NCBI RefSeq assembly: GCF_000350225.1
Contig: NW_005179130.1
Coordinates: forward strand, 62,001 to 126,000
Direction of reading: 5' to 3'
DNA length: 64,000 nucleotides
DNA from: Chondrus crispus
Lineage: Eukaryota; Rhodophyta; Florideophyceae; Gigartinales; Gigartinaceae
Under the pieces are notes generated by a model. That model searched no databases. It worked only from the letters and a program-made list of their open reading frames with translations, and was not told the DNA's origin. Numbering within the stretch: position 1 is the first letter of the stretch; the number at the start of each line of letters is the position of its first letter. The position numbers and the translations under genes were made by a program. Of this stretch, positions 52,915-63,100 are shown in pieces.

Positions 52915-54607
52915 ATAAGTTCGTGAAACCCCCCTTCCCCGGGAATAACGACGGCACATTCTTTCGGGAGGCGCATGGAGGACGGAGCCAGACTGGCGAG
53001 CGGGTTGCCGGCCAAGCGAGGGAGAAGATGTGGAAAAGAGGCTGTTCATGTGCTCGTGCACTCGAGCGAGGCGAGTCGAGAGGAAGTGGATGATGCGAGA
53101 TGCGACAATGTCGTGGGGGAGATATTAGAAGCATGATGGGAATTGTCGCTTGCCCTGCCCATGGTTGGAACAAGGAACGGGAGCAGAAGGAAAGTACCTC
53201 GCAAGGATGAAGGAACGTGACACGATTCACGGGGAGAGTCCGAAGGACGAATATTTGTCGTCGGACGGGACCTCAAATGAGCCACTAGATACTCCAGGGG
53301 TGATTTTGGAAAATGCCACTCCAGGATACCTCCGAGTTCACCTCAACATCACATCGTGAAGAAAGACGAGCACTGCACAGCCAAATTGAGACACAGGACA
53401 TCATTTGGATTTTTTATCAAAAATTGAGGAAAGGATATTGCTGATCGGACGTGCGAGATGAGGGGATACCCGGACGACGAGTGCAAGATTATGCCAGCAC
53501 TACCACCCCCCTCCCCGCCGCATTTCTTTTCACCAAGTACGCGGACTGCACGACCAGTGTTATTGTTGTTGCAGAAGAAAGAGTGAGGGTCGGGCTCGTT
53601 ATTCTGGTGTGCAGACGGAACATGTCGTCAGCGACGAAGACGCCGCAACCAAGACTCGGAGCACACGCGAAGTTGTCGCGCAGATTGCGAGACGTGACCC
53701 ACCGAAAGGATCACCATGTAAACCGCTCACCAACAAATGTTGCCCAGGTGAGGCAATTCGAACAAGTCCAATCCTCCATCAGAAGGCATGAGAAGGACAA
53801 GAAGGAACTGCGCACCTCCCGGAATACGCACGCTGAAATGACGACACCGATCCGATGGGACGAGTCCTTGTGAACTCGCACACTCGCATTCGCTGCGTCG
53901 CTGCAGCCGCAAAGAAAGACATATGCATTCCTCCTACACGCGATCGCTTGTAGAGTTCGGTATGCGTCGGTGTGACGCCAGACGGTACCGTCAAAGGCAG
54001 GAAGGGGCAGGGCGATGTAGGGAAATTATTTATGATCTACCCACGGACTAATGAGACTTACGAGACGACTGTACGTCGCTGCAAGTGTGCCTATCAGGGG
54101 GATCCTTGTGGTAAGCTCGACAAGTGTACAGAAGTGACGCGAGGTGGCTTGTGAAAATCACGTCGGAGCCACAATTATGATCGGGCAAGCTCGCACCGAG
54201 CTCCCCAAGCGGCGACCGTCGGTCGGTTAGTAGCACGAACCGCTTGGGACAGTGCGCGAGTCAACACGCGGACACACACGGCACGAGGTAGGCGAATTGT
54301 TTCGTCATTCTTTTGTTTACTTTGATGACGAAAATCTGCTCGACGTCGTCATTAAGGAGGTCACCCGGGCGCCATACTCCCACCACCAAATTGAAGAGGT
54401 CGAAAACGGTGCCGCCTTGGACCAAAGATCATGGGTTTGAGTGATTACCTTCGAGTCCAGCTGCGAATGGGGCAAGTACGGCAGCACAGACGCACGCTCT
54501 ATATTCACTGCAAGGGCGAAAGAAAATTCTACGTCGGCACTGCAGACTGGCAAGATTGTAAGTTTGGAGTCCGCACGTCATGCAACGACGCCGTGATAAC
54601 GTTTTAG

Positions 54608-54808
54608 ATGAGCGAAAGAAATGATCAGGCGGAGTACAGTACATCCGCGACGAGCAAGGTTGTGGTTTCGCCAACTATGTGTCATGCTACTCCTGAGATT
54701 GTCAACCGGTTGGCTTCTGACGTAAAACGTCGTTCAAAGATCCTTGTGGATCAAAGAAACGGGATGAAATCCGGTGGATCGGAAGGTGAGAGCCCAAATA
54801 GCTCGTAA
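54608..54808 (+). CDS. Conserved small sense ORF of Chromo-I, copy 2 (66 aa)
   Basis: ATG at 54608, TAA 54806-54808. The middle of the product (ATPEIVNRLASDVKRRSKIL) aligns with the ORF at 5197-5355 in copy 1, although flanking DNA does not align well. The block's DNA again forms two stem-loops, GACGT/ACGTC (54719-54731) and GATCC/GGATC (54739-54752), with different loop bases from copy 1. It is basic and has no known domain. Confidence 0.4.
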   Translation: MSERNDQAEYSTSATSKVVVSPTMCHATPEIVNRLASDVKRRSKILVDQRNGMKSGGSEGESPNSS

Positions 54809-55960
54809 GAGACCTGGCTGGTCAGCGACGCGCAAGCGCAAAAATGTGTTCGATTCTTTTTTGGAGGTTGTTCTTCCCCGATATGGACCTCTGCGAGGTT
54901 GTGGAAACTGAAACTTTCTTTTTTTCAAAGAAGCAAGGAGTTTTTGGTCCGTGTTTGAAACAGGTCGAGGATTGAAGTGGTGGAGGAAGAAGATACAGGC
55001 ACTGAGGGACCGAAGGAGTTTGTGTACGGCTACTACCTGAAAACTGAAGCACGGACTGAGGGGGAGCTACGGAATCCTTCAATGGGAGAAGATGTTGAAT
55101 GACGTTGTGTATATACGCACAGGACATTAGACCAGGGACGCGTCGACACAGTTCACCGGTCTAGTGATTCATGAGGAGTCAGGACCCCTGTTATGGAATT
55201 CGTCGGTGCTGTTAACACGGATGTAAATAGGCTGAGAAGCAGCGGTGGTAGGTGGTCTTGATGACGTTTTCGAGGATGCCCGATGCGCGAGAAAAGAGGA
55301 GGTAAGTGAGGAATTCGGAGAGGTAAAAAGGAAGTGACAAAAAGAGGAGGCAAACCACAAAAGAGGAGGAAAGGGAAGACGCACATCGAGGATGGGAGAA
55401 AGAGAATGCGCAGGAAATTGGGGGAAATTGAGAAATGAAGAGGAGGAAAGAGAAACGGACCACCTCAGAGACTCTAGGGGGGGACTGTATTTCCTTGAGG
55501 AAGAATCTCCAAACAGGCAACGGAGCAACCGAAGGTGCGATCATTGACGACGTCTCGTGGACGGCTGAACAAAAAGGGGGAGGGCGACTAGAAAAATTGT
55601 CTGGGACCGCCATGCCCCCGCCTACGGCAAGAAGAGGGTAAACGAAAGGAGGGAGTCGGAGATGCCGTATATACGTACGTTGCCGCCCCCGTTAGGCAGA
55701 GTCAGGGCGTAGGAAAAGAGGGAGAAAAATGGTCAAGGATAAAGAGGAGGAATTGAAGAGAAGGAAACATACGGGAATCAGGAAAGGGAGAACTGAAAAT
55801 GCAAAAGAGGAGGAAGTTGGAAATAACAGGAGATTCGCACGTGGGTTCTTTTTATGGCCCAAAGGTCGTACGATAAAGTCGCTAGTCGACTATCAGGCGG
55901 GCAGGATGGGAAAAGAAGGACAGGTCGCAAGGAAGTGCTGTGGCCGCCGTCTCAACGAGA

Positions 55961-57676
55961 CTATGCCCTAAGGGATTTTCCCTTTGGAAGGGAGGTGACA
56001 AGCCGAGCTAGAACTCGCAAGTCGTCTAGGGACGCCCCCTGGAGAGCTTCTCCCTTCACATCATGAGCCATGAGAAGGCGATGGTAAACGGCGGCAGCAG
56101 AGGTATTTTCTTTGGGAATTGTAGATGATGGAGGGACGGAGGTAGGGGCGAGGAGCGGACCCTCAGGTGAAGGGGGAGCTGGACGTGGGGTCGGATCCCC
56201 GGCCGACGGAGGGGCTTCCCGGATTGAAATGGTTCCCGTCGAGCAGCTCGCAGGAGAAAGCTCGGCGCGCGGAGGAGCCTGAGGGCGAGTCAAGCCCACG
56301 AGTGCCGTACATGACGGCAATGGCAAGGTTGGGGTGGGTGTGACGATCTGTCCCTCGCGTGAAGGGGAAGCAGGAAGTGAGGTTGGATTCACGTCGGAGG
56401 AAGACACGACTCGAAGCGACAAGGTCTCCGCCGAGCTCGTGGAAGGAAGTACGACGCACACTGGGGCCTCAGGCGCGGAGGGACGGACCGGTGTAGGAAG
56501 AGGGGAAGTTGGGGCTGAAGGTCGAGAGCACATCTCAGGCTCTCGAGGATCCGCGTTCACCACAGTGACTGCGTTGGAGATTGATGGTTGATTTCCGAAA
56601 CGGCGGCTCATCTGGGCCTCCAAGGCAGAACAGAGGGAGGAGGACCAGGGGTTGATCCACACGAAGTCGCCGGCAGCTGGATGATTTCTACCGGGGGAAA
56701 AAGAGGGTCGCTGGCGTGAAAAGGACCGAGACGAATTTTGTGGAGGACCGCAATCCCACGCTTCGGTCTCGATCATATCGAGGAGGGCATACACTTCACG
56801 GTCCACATCGGACCCGCCAAGGGGGACAGAAAAATCGAGGAGACGCATCTGTTCGCGGAGTTTGGAAGGGAGGTGCCACAGGCGCCAACAGTCGAAAACT
56901 TCCCACAGGGGGGTGGCGGCGACTTTCACGCACCACTCCGTGAGAAACACAGTCCACAGCCCGTACTGCGGATCGCGTAAATGACTGCCGTAATATGTCA
57001 GGATGGGTCCTAACTCAGCCCAGAAACACTGACATACCTCGTATTGACTCCACCAGGACGGGGTTTGTTGGTATCGATTGGTGTAGTGCTGTCTGGAAAT
57101 TTCACGAGCCTCAATCATCTGGTACGCCACGAAGTACCCAGTGTCGGATCGGACCCGACGTTCAAAGCGTACAGTATTTTGGAAAAAGAAAATACCGCCG
57201 CGCTTCGTATGGCGAAAGTTTGTGGGAAGAATGGCTTGGGTCCAAAACATGGCGTCGGTCGTGACGGTGCGTCGGTTGCGCCACAGTCGGTCCGTCTCGG
57301 ACACGGGGTCACCGAAGGTGCAGTCGATGAGGTTTTCGAGGTAGAGTCGTTCCCCCTCCGTACGACACTGCAAAGTGTCGCAGTGGTAACATGAAGGTAT
57401 GAGGGCGTCGGCCATAGGAATCTCGATCCGAGTGAGCACAGCGTCCATGAAGCGCAGGGATAAGGAAGAGCGACCGCGCGGAGAGGAGTGACGTAGGACG
57501 GAGGTGGGTATAGCGATGCAGGCGCGCCAGTCAAAGGTGTGAACGGCCTGCAAAGGGAGGTTACCGGGCAACATGCCCGCATCATCGGCGAAATTATTTC
57601 TGATGCCGTCGAGGTCGCAGACGCCCACAAAGGAGAACCATTGAGCAGAAGCAAACAGGGCTGCGTTATCACGCAT
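55961..57676 (-). CDS. Chromo-I antisense ORF, copy 2 (571 aa, unknown family)
   Basis: ATG at 57674-57676, no internal stop. The N-terminal 340 residues align without large gaps with the ORF at 8153-6687 (shared FADDAGMLPGNLP, IAIPTS-LRH, RTEGERLYL-NLID, FFFQNTVRFERR, REISRQHY, SWWSQYEV, FLTEWCVKVAAT, DCWRLWHLP, NHPAAGDFVW). The Pro/Ser-rich linker is about 80 residues longer here and contains internally repeated Pro-Ser segments. The C-terminal DLRVLARLVTSLPKG is conserved. In 21 aligned codons (57143-57205 against 7620-7682) I count 13 silent changes, 2 replacements and 6 identical codons. No known motif; high Trp and Arg content. It lies opposite to pol, 340 bp inside the 3' LTR. Confidence 0.82.
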   Translation of the reverse strand: MRDNAALFASAQWFSFVGVCDLDGIRNNFADDAGMLPGNLPLQAVHTFDWRACIAIPTSVLRHSSPRGRSSLSLRFMDAVLTRIEIPMADALIPSCYHCDTLQCRTEGERLYLENLIDCTFGDPVSETDRLWRNRRTVTTDAMFWTQAILPTNFRHTKRGGIFFFQNTVRFERRVRSDTGYFVAYQMIEAREISRQHYTNRYQQTPSWWSQYEVCQCFWAELGPILTYYGSHLRDPQYGLWTVFLTEWCVKVAATPLWEVFDCWRLWHLPSKLREQMRLLDFSVPLGGSDVDREVYALLDMIETEAWDCGPPQNSSRSFSRQRPSFSPGRNHPAAGDFVWINPWSSSLCSALEAQMSRRFGNQPSISNAVTVVNADPREPEMCSRPSAPTSPLPTPVRPSAPEAPVCVVLPSTSSAETLSLRVVSSSDVNPTSLPASPSREGQIVTPTPTLPLPSCTALVGLTRPQAPPRAELSPASCSTGTISIREAPPSAGDPTPRPAPPSPEGPLLAPTSVPPSSTIPKENTSAAAVYHRLLMAHDVKGEALQGASLDDLRVLARLVTSLPKGKSLRA

Positions 57677-58016
57677 GGTTTTGTTCTGCAGCTCCTCGAG
57701 CGAAGGATGACGGCGGGCTACCCAGAGGAATGGTAGCCCGGATGGAAGGCGGGCTCGGTAGGGTTGGTAACAGGGGATAGACGGGGTATGGAAGGAAGAC
57801 CCCGGGGCACGTCGGCCTTGCGAGGAAAACCAACACCCGGACGTCTACGAGTGGCACTATCGTCCGAGTGTTCCGATGGAGAAGGAAACATGGTATTTTC
57901 GTCTTACCCTTGCTAGAACGCCGCACAGAGTGATTGATGACTGCGAAACACGGTCAGCAGTGGCAGGAGATTATACGATGGCTGGGCGTTGCGCAAGGGC
58001 GCTCAGAAGGGGGATA
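57677..58016 (-). promoter_or_regulatory. Leader/promoter region of the antisense ORF, copy 2
   Basis: 340 bp between the antisense start codon and the 3' LTR, the same spacing as copy 1 (345 bp). It ends at the LTR with GCTCAGAAGGGGGATA, the polypurine tract on the plus strand. No minus-strand TATA box is clear, so the antisense start may be inside the LTR. Confidence 0.4.
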
Positions 58017-58982
58017 TGTAGTGCAATACGCACCTGAAAAGGGGGGTGAAAAGAAAGGAAAATATTTGGATATGAAAAGTGGTCCGGATTGGGGGACACA
58101 CGTGTGAATAATTGCACAGTTTTAATTTTTAATTATTTTATTTTATTTAGTTAATTAGTTGGCATTAATTTTGCTGACATTATATTAGATCTAGGATCTA
58201 GCGCCGCGAGCTACTGTAGTGTCTCCGGCGGGGCGATATATACCTTAGCCCTCTGACGACCAAGTCAGTAAAGGTAACCCGAGTTGCTAGAGTCTGATAT
58301 CGCCTTGGTTGAAGTCCGTCTTTTACAAGACATTCCCTTTAACTACAGATTACTTTATCCTTTGCGCTCGGGGGTCCCCCTTTTCCTTATCAATTTTCCC
58401 TTTATTTCCCTATCCTAATTTCCCTTAATCTTGAGTTGGTCCCACCTTGTAGGATTGCGATCCGCAACGTGACGTCATTTGCCATCGGGCTTCTGTGTTG
58501 GTGCACCAGTGGTGCTTTTCTCAGTGTTGGTTTCATCGGAATCTGGTTGCGACCGATCCGTTGTTGGTACTTTGCCATCGGGCAGTACGACGGTGTAGCG
58601 CTGCTACGTTTTCTTCTTTCCCGACGGGCTACGTTGCGACGTCCCCGTCGAAGACCTTATCAAGGGTATAAGGTGTACAAGGCGCTCTTCGAGCATTGGA
58701 TTTACGACCCATCGGACCAAGTTTACCTAAACACCCCTCCGAACTCGTCGAGCAGTTGCCTTTACAAGTCTCTACCACCATTTACCGATCCCGGGCTGGG
58801 CCCTTCTCTTTGCCCCCCTTATCAGGGATCCGAGCTACCGCGGGCCGCAAACTCGCTTAAAGAGGACAGGGAGCTTCGAACACTCCGTAGCGCTGTGCCG
58901 TTGGCAGTTGTTGTTTTTGTTGCTGTTGTTTGTGTTGGACCGTCGGACCTTGTTCTCTGCCTGACAGGCGCATTGCACTACA
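58017..58982 (+). repeat. Chromo-I 3' LTR, copy 2 (966 bp)
   Basis: Same ends and motifs as 43774-44740 (TATATA at 58237-58242, CTACTGTAG at 58211-58219) with about eight differences by my reading. Followed by TGTAC (58983-58987), which matches the left flank GGTAC in four of five bases. Confidence 0.95.
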
Positions 58983-60128
58983 TGTACCCGCTATAGGCGA
59001 CTGTGCGCCGCCACCGTTTGATTCCGTCACGTGCGCACAAAGCGCGTGCGCAAGGTACGCGCCCTCCATGGCTTCGTGTAATTCTTCATTCCCGCTAATT
59101 TTTCTTGCATTTTGGGGTCGGATTTCGGCGGTTTGACGGAGCCGCTGGCGGCTCCTCCTATTTTTTTCGCATCGGCTCCCAGATCTGGTGTGTACCTCGT
59201 GCACACCTCAGCACCCAGATTGGCGTCACTGCTCGTGGTACCTCATCCGGACTGCACCACCGTACACGTGTCGAGCCTTTCTTCCCTGTCTATTTTAGCC
59301 CGTGGCAGCCTCGGTCGTCTGGGGGTGCCAGGTCTTCCTTGTAGCACTCAGTACGCACGTTTGCGCTCGCATCTACCCTTTCCATTTTCCCTATTCTAGG
59401 GTGGGGTCGGCAAACCCGCCGTATACTTCGCGCGTTCCCATTGCACGTGCACCAGGACCCGCGCGGTTCGTCTGCTCTCGTCTCACAGATTACCACGAAG
59501 GACGTCCCTATTCGGACAGTACGGCCTGACCGACGACTATGCGTTTCCTATTTTGGCAGATCGTGTTCTTCTCGCGCCACTCGCCGTTCTTTAGTCAATT
59601 TTCGTAAGACGGTACGTACTGTCCATCTTTACGCTTCCCATCCGGGGCAGCGATCGCGGAATAATTGTGCGGCGGAGGTCGTCCTCCGTGTTCGACTCAG
59701 GACGGGAAAAGTAACGCGTATCTCTGTCTCGCTCGTGCTGTCTCCCCCATGGCTCTCTTATTTTTGTAGGAACGTGGGCGCGGTTGCTCAGCTTCGCGTG
59801 ACGGCCTTCCGTCTCACATCGGTGCGGCGATCCGCATACCCCTTTCTGCCCTGGGAGGTTGGCTTCCTTGACGGTGGACTACGGGGTTCTCGTCGGAGTC
59901 TCACGTACCCAACCGAGGGGCCATGTTTTCGAAAGACAGTCCGTACTGTCTTTTATTCCGCGTCTTGCCGGAGGCGTCGCGCCTTCTCGCACTGGCTTGG
60001 TTTGTCAATAAGTCTTGACGTCGTTCTATCGTGTGACCCTCCGATGGGGGCAGTTGTCCTTTCGCGTCTCTTCTTTCATTATGCTCGTGCAGTCTGACAT
60101 TTTAATCGGCGAAGGAGCGGTTGCGGGC
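58983..60128. other. Chromo-II copy B spacer, right of Chromo-I insertion
   Basis: This is spacer between the insertion and the end of Chromo-II pol. Plus-strand ORFs such as 59441-60097 have no counterpart in copy A and are not supported. Confidence 0.45.
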
Positions 60129-63100
60129 CCCCTCCCCAAGCGTGAACGTCCGCGTTCACGTCTGAGTTGAGTTCCATGCCGGTGCGTCTCCGGAGGTGTT
60201 GGGCGTAACGAGACACCAACTCCTCCGGGACGTGAGTCCGCGCAGTCCAAGTGGGCGTGTCGTAATCCGCCCACTTGACGAGGAACTCGATAGTTCCGTC
60301 TTCCATAGCACGGTGCTTCAGTAGTCGCTCGAAAGCGTACTGTGTCCCCTCTCTGACCTTGTCGGCAAGGTCAGCTGGGGTCGTCGTGCTCGCCCGTCGT
60401 GCGTCCGTCGGCGGTGGCGCGTACACGTAACGATCTGCGGTGACCCGCTCAGTGACCCCATCACGATCGATCGTGATGGTTCGGCGGTCGTTGGCGAGGA
60501 CGCGGTAGGGTCCAACCGCAGGGTATGCCAGCTTGTTCGAAGTCTTCCTTCCGTTGGTGGGGTTGAGGTAGACGTACTCTCCCGGACGGAGTCGCGAATT
60601 CATCCGTCGTATGCGCTTATCGAAGTCGCGCTTGTAGCGAGCCTGCGTCCGACGCAGGCTCCCGTAGGCTCTCTGGATTGTCGAATCCAAGGTCTTGAGG
60701 AACTCGCCACGGTGGTTCCCCCTGTCCGCAGGGGAAGTGTCACCGTCGGCTCGTCGAAGCGAGAAATCCGGCGGTGGCCTGCTGAGCACGAGCTCGAACG
60801 GCGTCGTGTTGGTAGTGCGGTGTACGTGGGAGTTATACGCATAGATAAGCGGCCCCACGCACACGTCCCAGTCATCTTGATGCTCGCCTACGTAGTTGCG
60901 TAGCATCGCAGCGCTGGTTCGGTTGTATCGCTCGACTTGCCCGTTGGTCTGGGGATGGTACGCCGATGTGTACATATTAGTTATCCCCAGAACACGGCAC
61001 GTGCTGTGGAAGAACTTGGCGTTAAACTGCGGTCCGTTATCCGACAGCAACGTGCGCGGGACGCCGTACTTAAACACCCACGATTCGCAGAACGCAACTG
61101 CGACGGTGTATGCGGTTATCGTGCGGAGCGCAACGACTTGCGTCAGCTTGTTAAAGCGGTCCGTGATCACGTGCAGGAACCGTTTTCCTGTCTTGGTCTT
61201 GGAGAACGGCCCCAAGATGTCGATGAACAGGCTCTCGAGCGGCCTCGTAGCTGGAAACAATCTCAATCGGTTGAGATGTTTCCTCAGCTTAACCCGGTTC
61301 ATCGCGCAGGTTCGACAACCTCGCACCGTGGCAGCAACATCTGCGGCCAGATGAGGCCAGTAGTACTCGCGACGGAGCGTGTAGTACATATGGTTCTGGC
61401 CCGGGTGCCCTGCAATGACCGGGTCGTGGCACAGACGAAGCAGCTGGCGCCAAGCGTCCGAGTTACCACCACCTGCACGATAGCAGGGTCGAAGGGGTGT
61501 CTCCACTTGAGCACCCCCTGGTGGTTCTCGAAGAACTCGGAGTCCCGGGACTCTGACTGTCGTGCCAAAACGGTTTGGCGGAAGTCATCCACGCGTTGCT
61601 CGTCAGCAATCTCTTCTATCGTAAGAGGAGCCGGAAGGTCGTCCAGCGGAGGGGCGACCGAAGAGTCGGGCGCGACAGCCTCGTGGCTTGCGGCGCGCTC
61701 GATGTCGGTGGCGTCGAACTCGTCATTCTCCTCCCAGAACGACGTGGGTACTTGGAGAGCGGGGGCTTCGTCGTCGCCACTCGGCTCGTCGCGCGCTCGG
61801 GAGCGCGACCTTCTTCGTGAGCTGGCTTGGTTCCGTGTCGTCGCGAAGACGTGCTCGACCTCGTGGTCGCAGCTCGCGATGCAAACGTGGCCGCGAGCTC
61901 GTTCGATACGTCTCGCACGGTCGTGCCCCCGTCCAAAGTGGGGATGTCGTCATCCACCTCGACGGTGGGGCGAGGGTCATCGGCGACCTTCGGCGACACG
62001 AGTCGTGACAGGGCATCGGGAACCTGATGCACGCGTCCGGGGCGGTATTGAATGGTGAAATCGTATTCAGCCAGACGTAGCCGCCACCGGGTGAGTCTTC
62101 CGGAACTCTCGGTGAGGGACATGAGCCATCGGAGGGCGTCATGGTCCATCCGTACGGTGAGCTTCGTGCCTTCTACGTACGGCCGTAGTGTGCGGACGGC
62201 CCACACTACGGCGAAGCACTCGCACTCGGTAGCGCTGTAGTTGCGCTCACTATCGGACAGTGAGTACGACCAATACCCCACGGGGCGCCAGTCGTTCGGC
62301 TCTTCGTGCTCCTGAAGTAAGGTGCAGCCGAGCTGGTAGGCACTCGCGTCGGTGTCTATCATATACGGACGGCCGTGCCGGGGCAACGCGAGGATCGGCG
62401 GAGCGATCATGCACTTCTTAAGGTTCTCGAACGCCTGAAGTTGCAGCTCCGCGGGGTTGTAGAAATCAGGATCCGCATCCTTGCGCGTCATGTCGGTCAG
62501 AGGACGCGCTATCTTGGCGAACCCGTTAACGAATCGGCGGTATACGTTGCACGCCCCGAGGAACGAGCGCACCCGCGTCAGCGTCCTCGGGAACGTGAAC
62601 GTCTTGAAAGCGTCGGCCGCCGAATCGGCCACGCTTAACTTACCTGGGGAAATGACGTGCCCCAGGTAATACACCTTCGGTCGGAAGAAGCTGCACTTCT
62701 TGAGCTTGAGGGAGATACCGGAACTCCGCAGTAAGCTCAAGACGGTATCGAGATGCCTCGCGTGTTCTCCGTGCGTACGGGAGAACACGATCACGTCGTC
62801 GAGATAGACGAGGCATATTTGCCAGCGGACTCCGGAGAGTATTATGTCGAGCCCACTTTGAAAGGTGGCCGGTGCCCCTTTGAGTCCAAACGGCATGCGC
62901 AAGTGGCGAAACGTGCCCATGTGCGTCGTAAACGTGGTCTTATCCCGGTCTTCCGGAGCGACTGGGATTTGCCAATAACCGGAATTGCAGTCCAACGTGG
63001 TGAAGATGGCTGCATCTCCTAACGGGTCGATGCAGTCGTCCATCCGGGGCAGCGGATACGAATCCGCTGCGGTCTTCGCGTTGAGACGCCGGTAGTCCAC

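Larger units (their letters stand above)
51622..55960. other. Chromo-I copy 2 spacer between pol and antisense ORF
   Basis: 4.3 kb of spacer. Shared with copy 1 are the GAGGCATTGAGCCTC stem-loop (51759-51773), a hydrophobic leader-like ORF (52243), and the small conserved ORF (54608). Other short open stretches (53972-54154, 54290-54440, 54440-54606) give protein-like but unmatched sequence and could be relics or exons of a sense gene. 55200-55850 is purine-rich like 6100-6500 in copy 1. Confidence 0.5.
43774..58982 (+). mobile_element. Chromo-I copy 2, full-length Ty3/Gypsy chromovirus (15.2 kb)
   Basis: LTRs at 43774-44740 and 58017-58982 differ at about eight positions by my reading (about 99% identical). 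Between them are a primer-binding site, gag, pol with chromodomain (all plus), a 4.3-kb spacer with small ORFs, and an antisense ORF (57676-55961, minus). At 15.2 kb it is much longer than a typical 5-7 kb Ty3 element; the extra length is the spacer and antisense gene. Gag has one stop, pol one stop and one frameshift, while the antisense ORF is open. It is inserted in Chromo-II copy B. Confidence 0.94.

Noticed and set aside
59441..60097. 218-codon plus ORF in the Chromo-II copy B spacer
   Set aside because: No counterpart in the copy A spacer and no recognisable feature.
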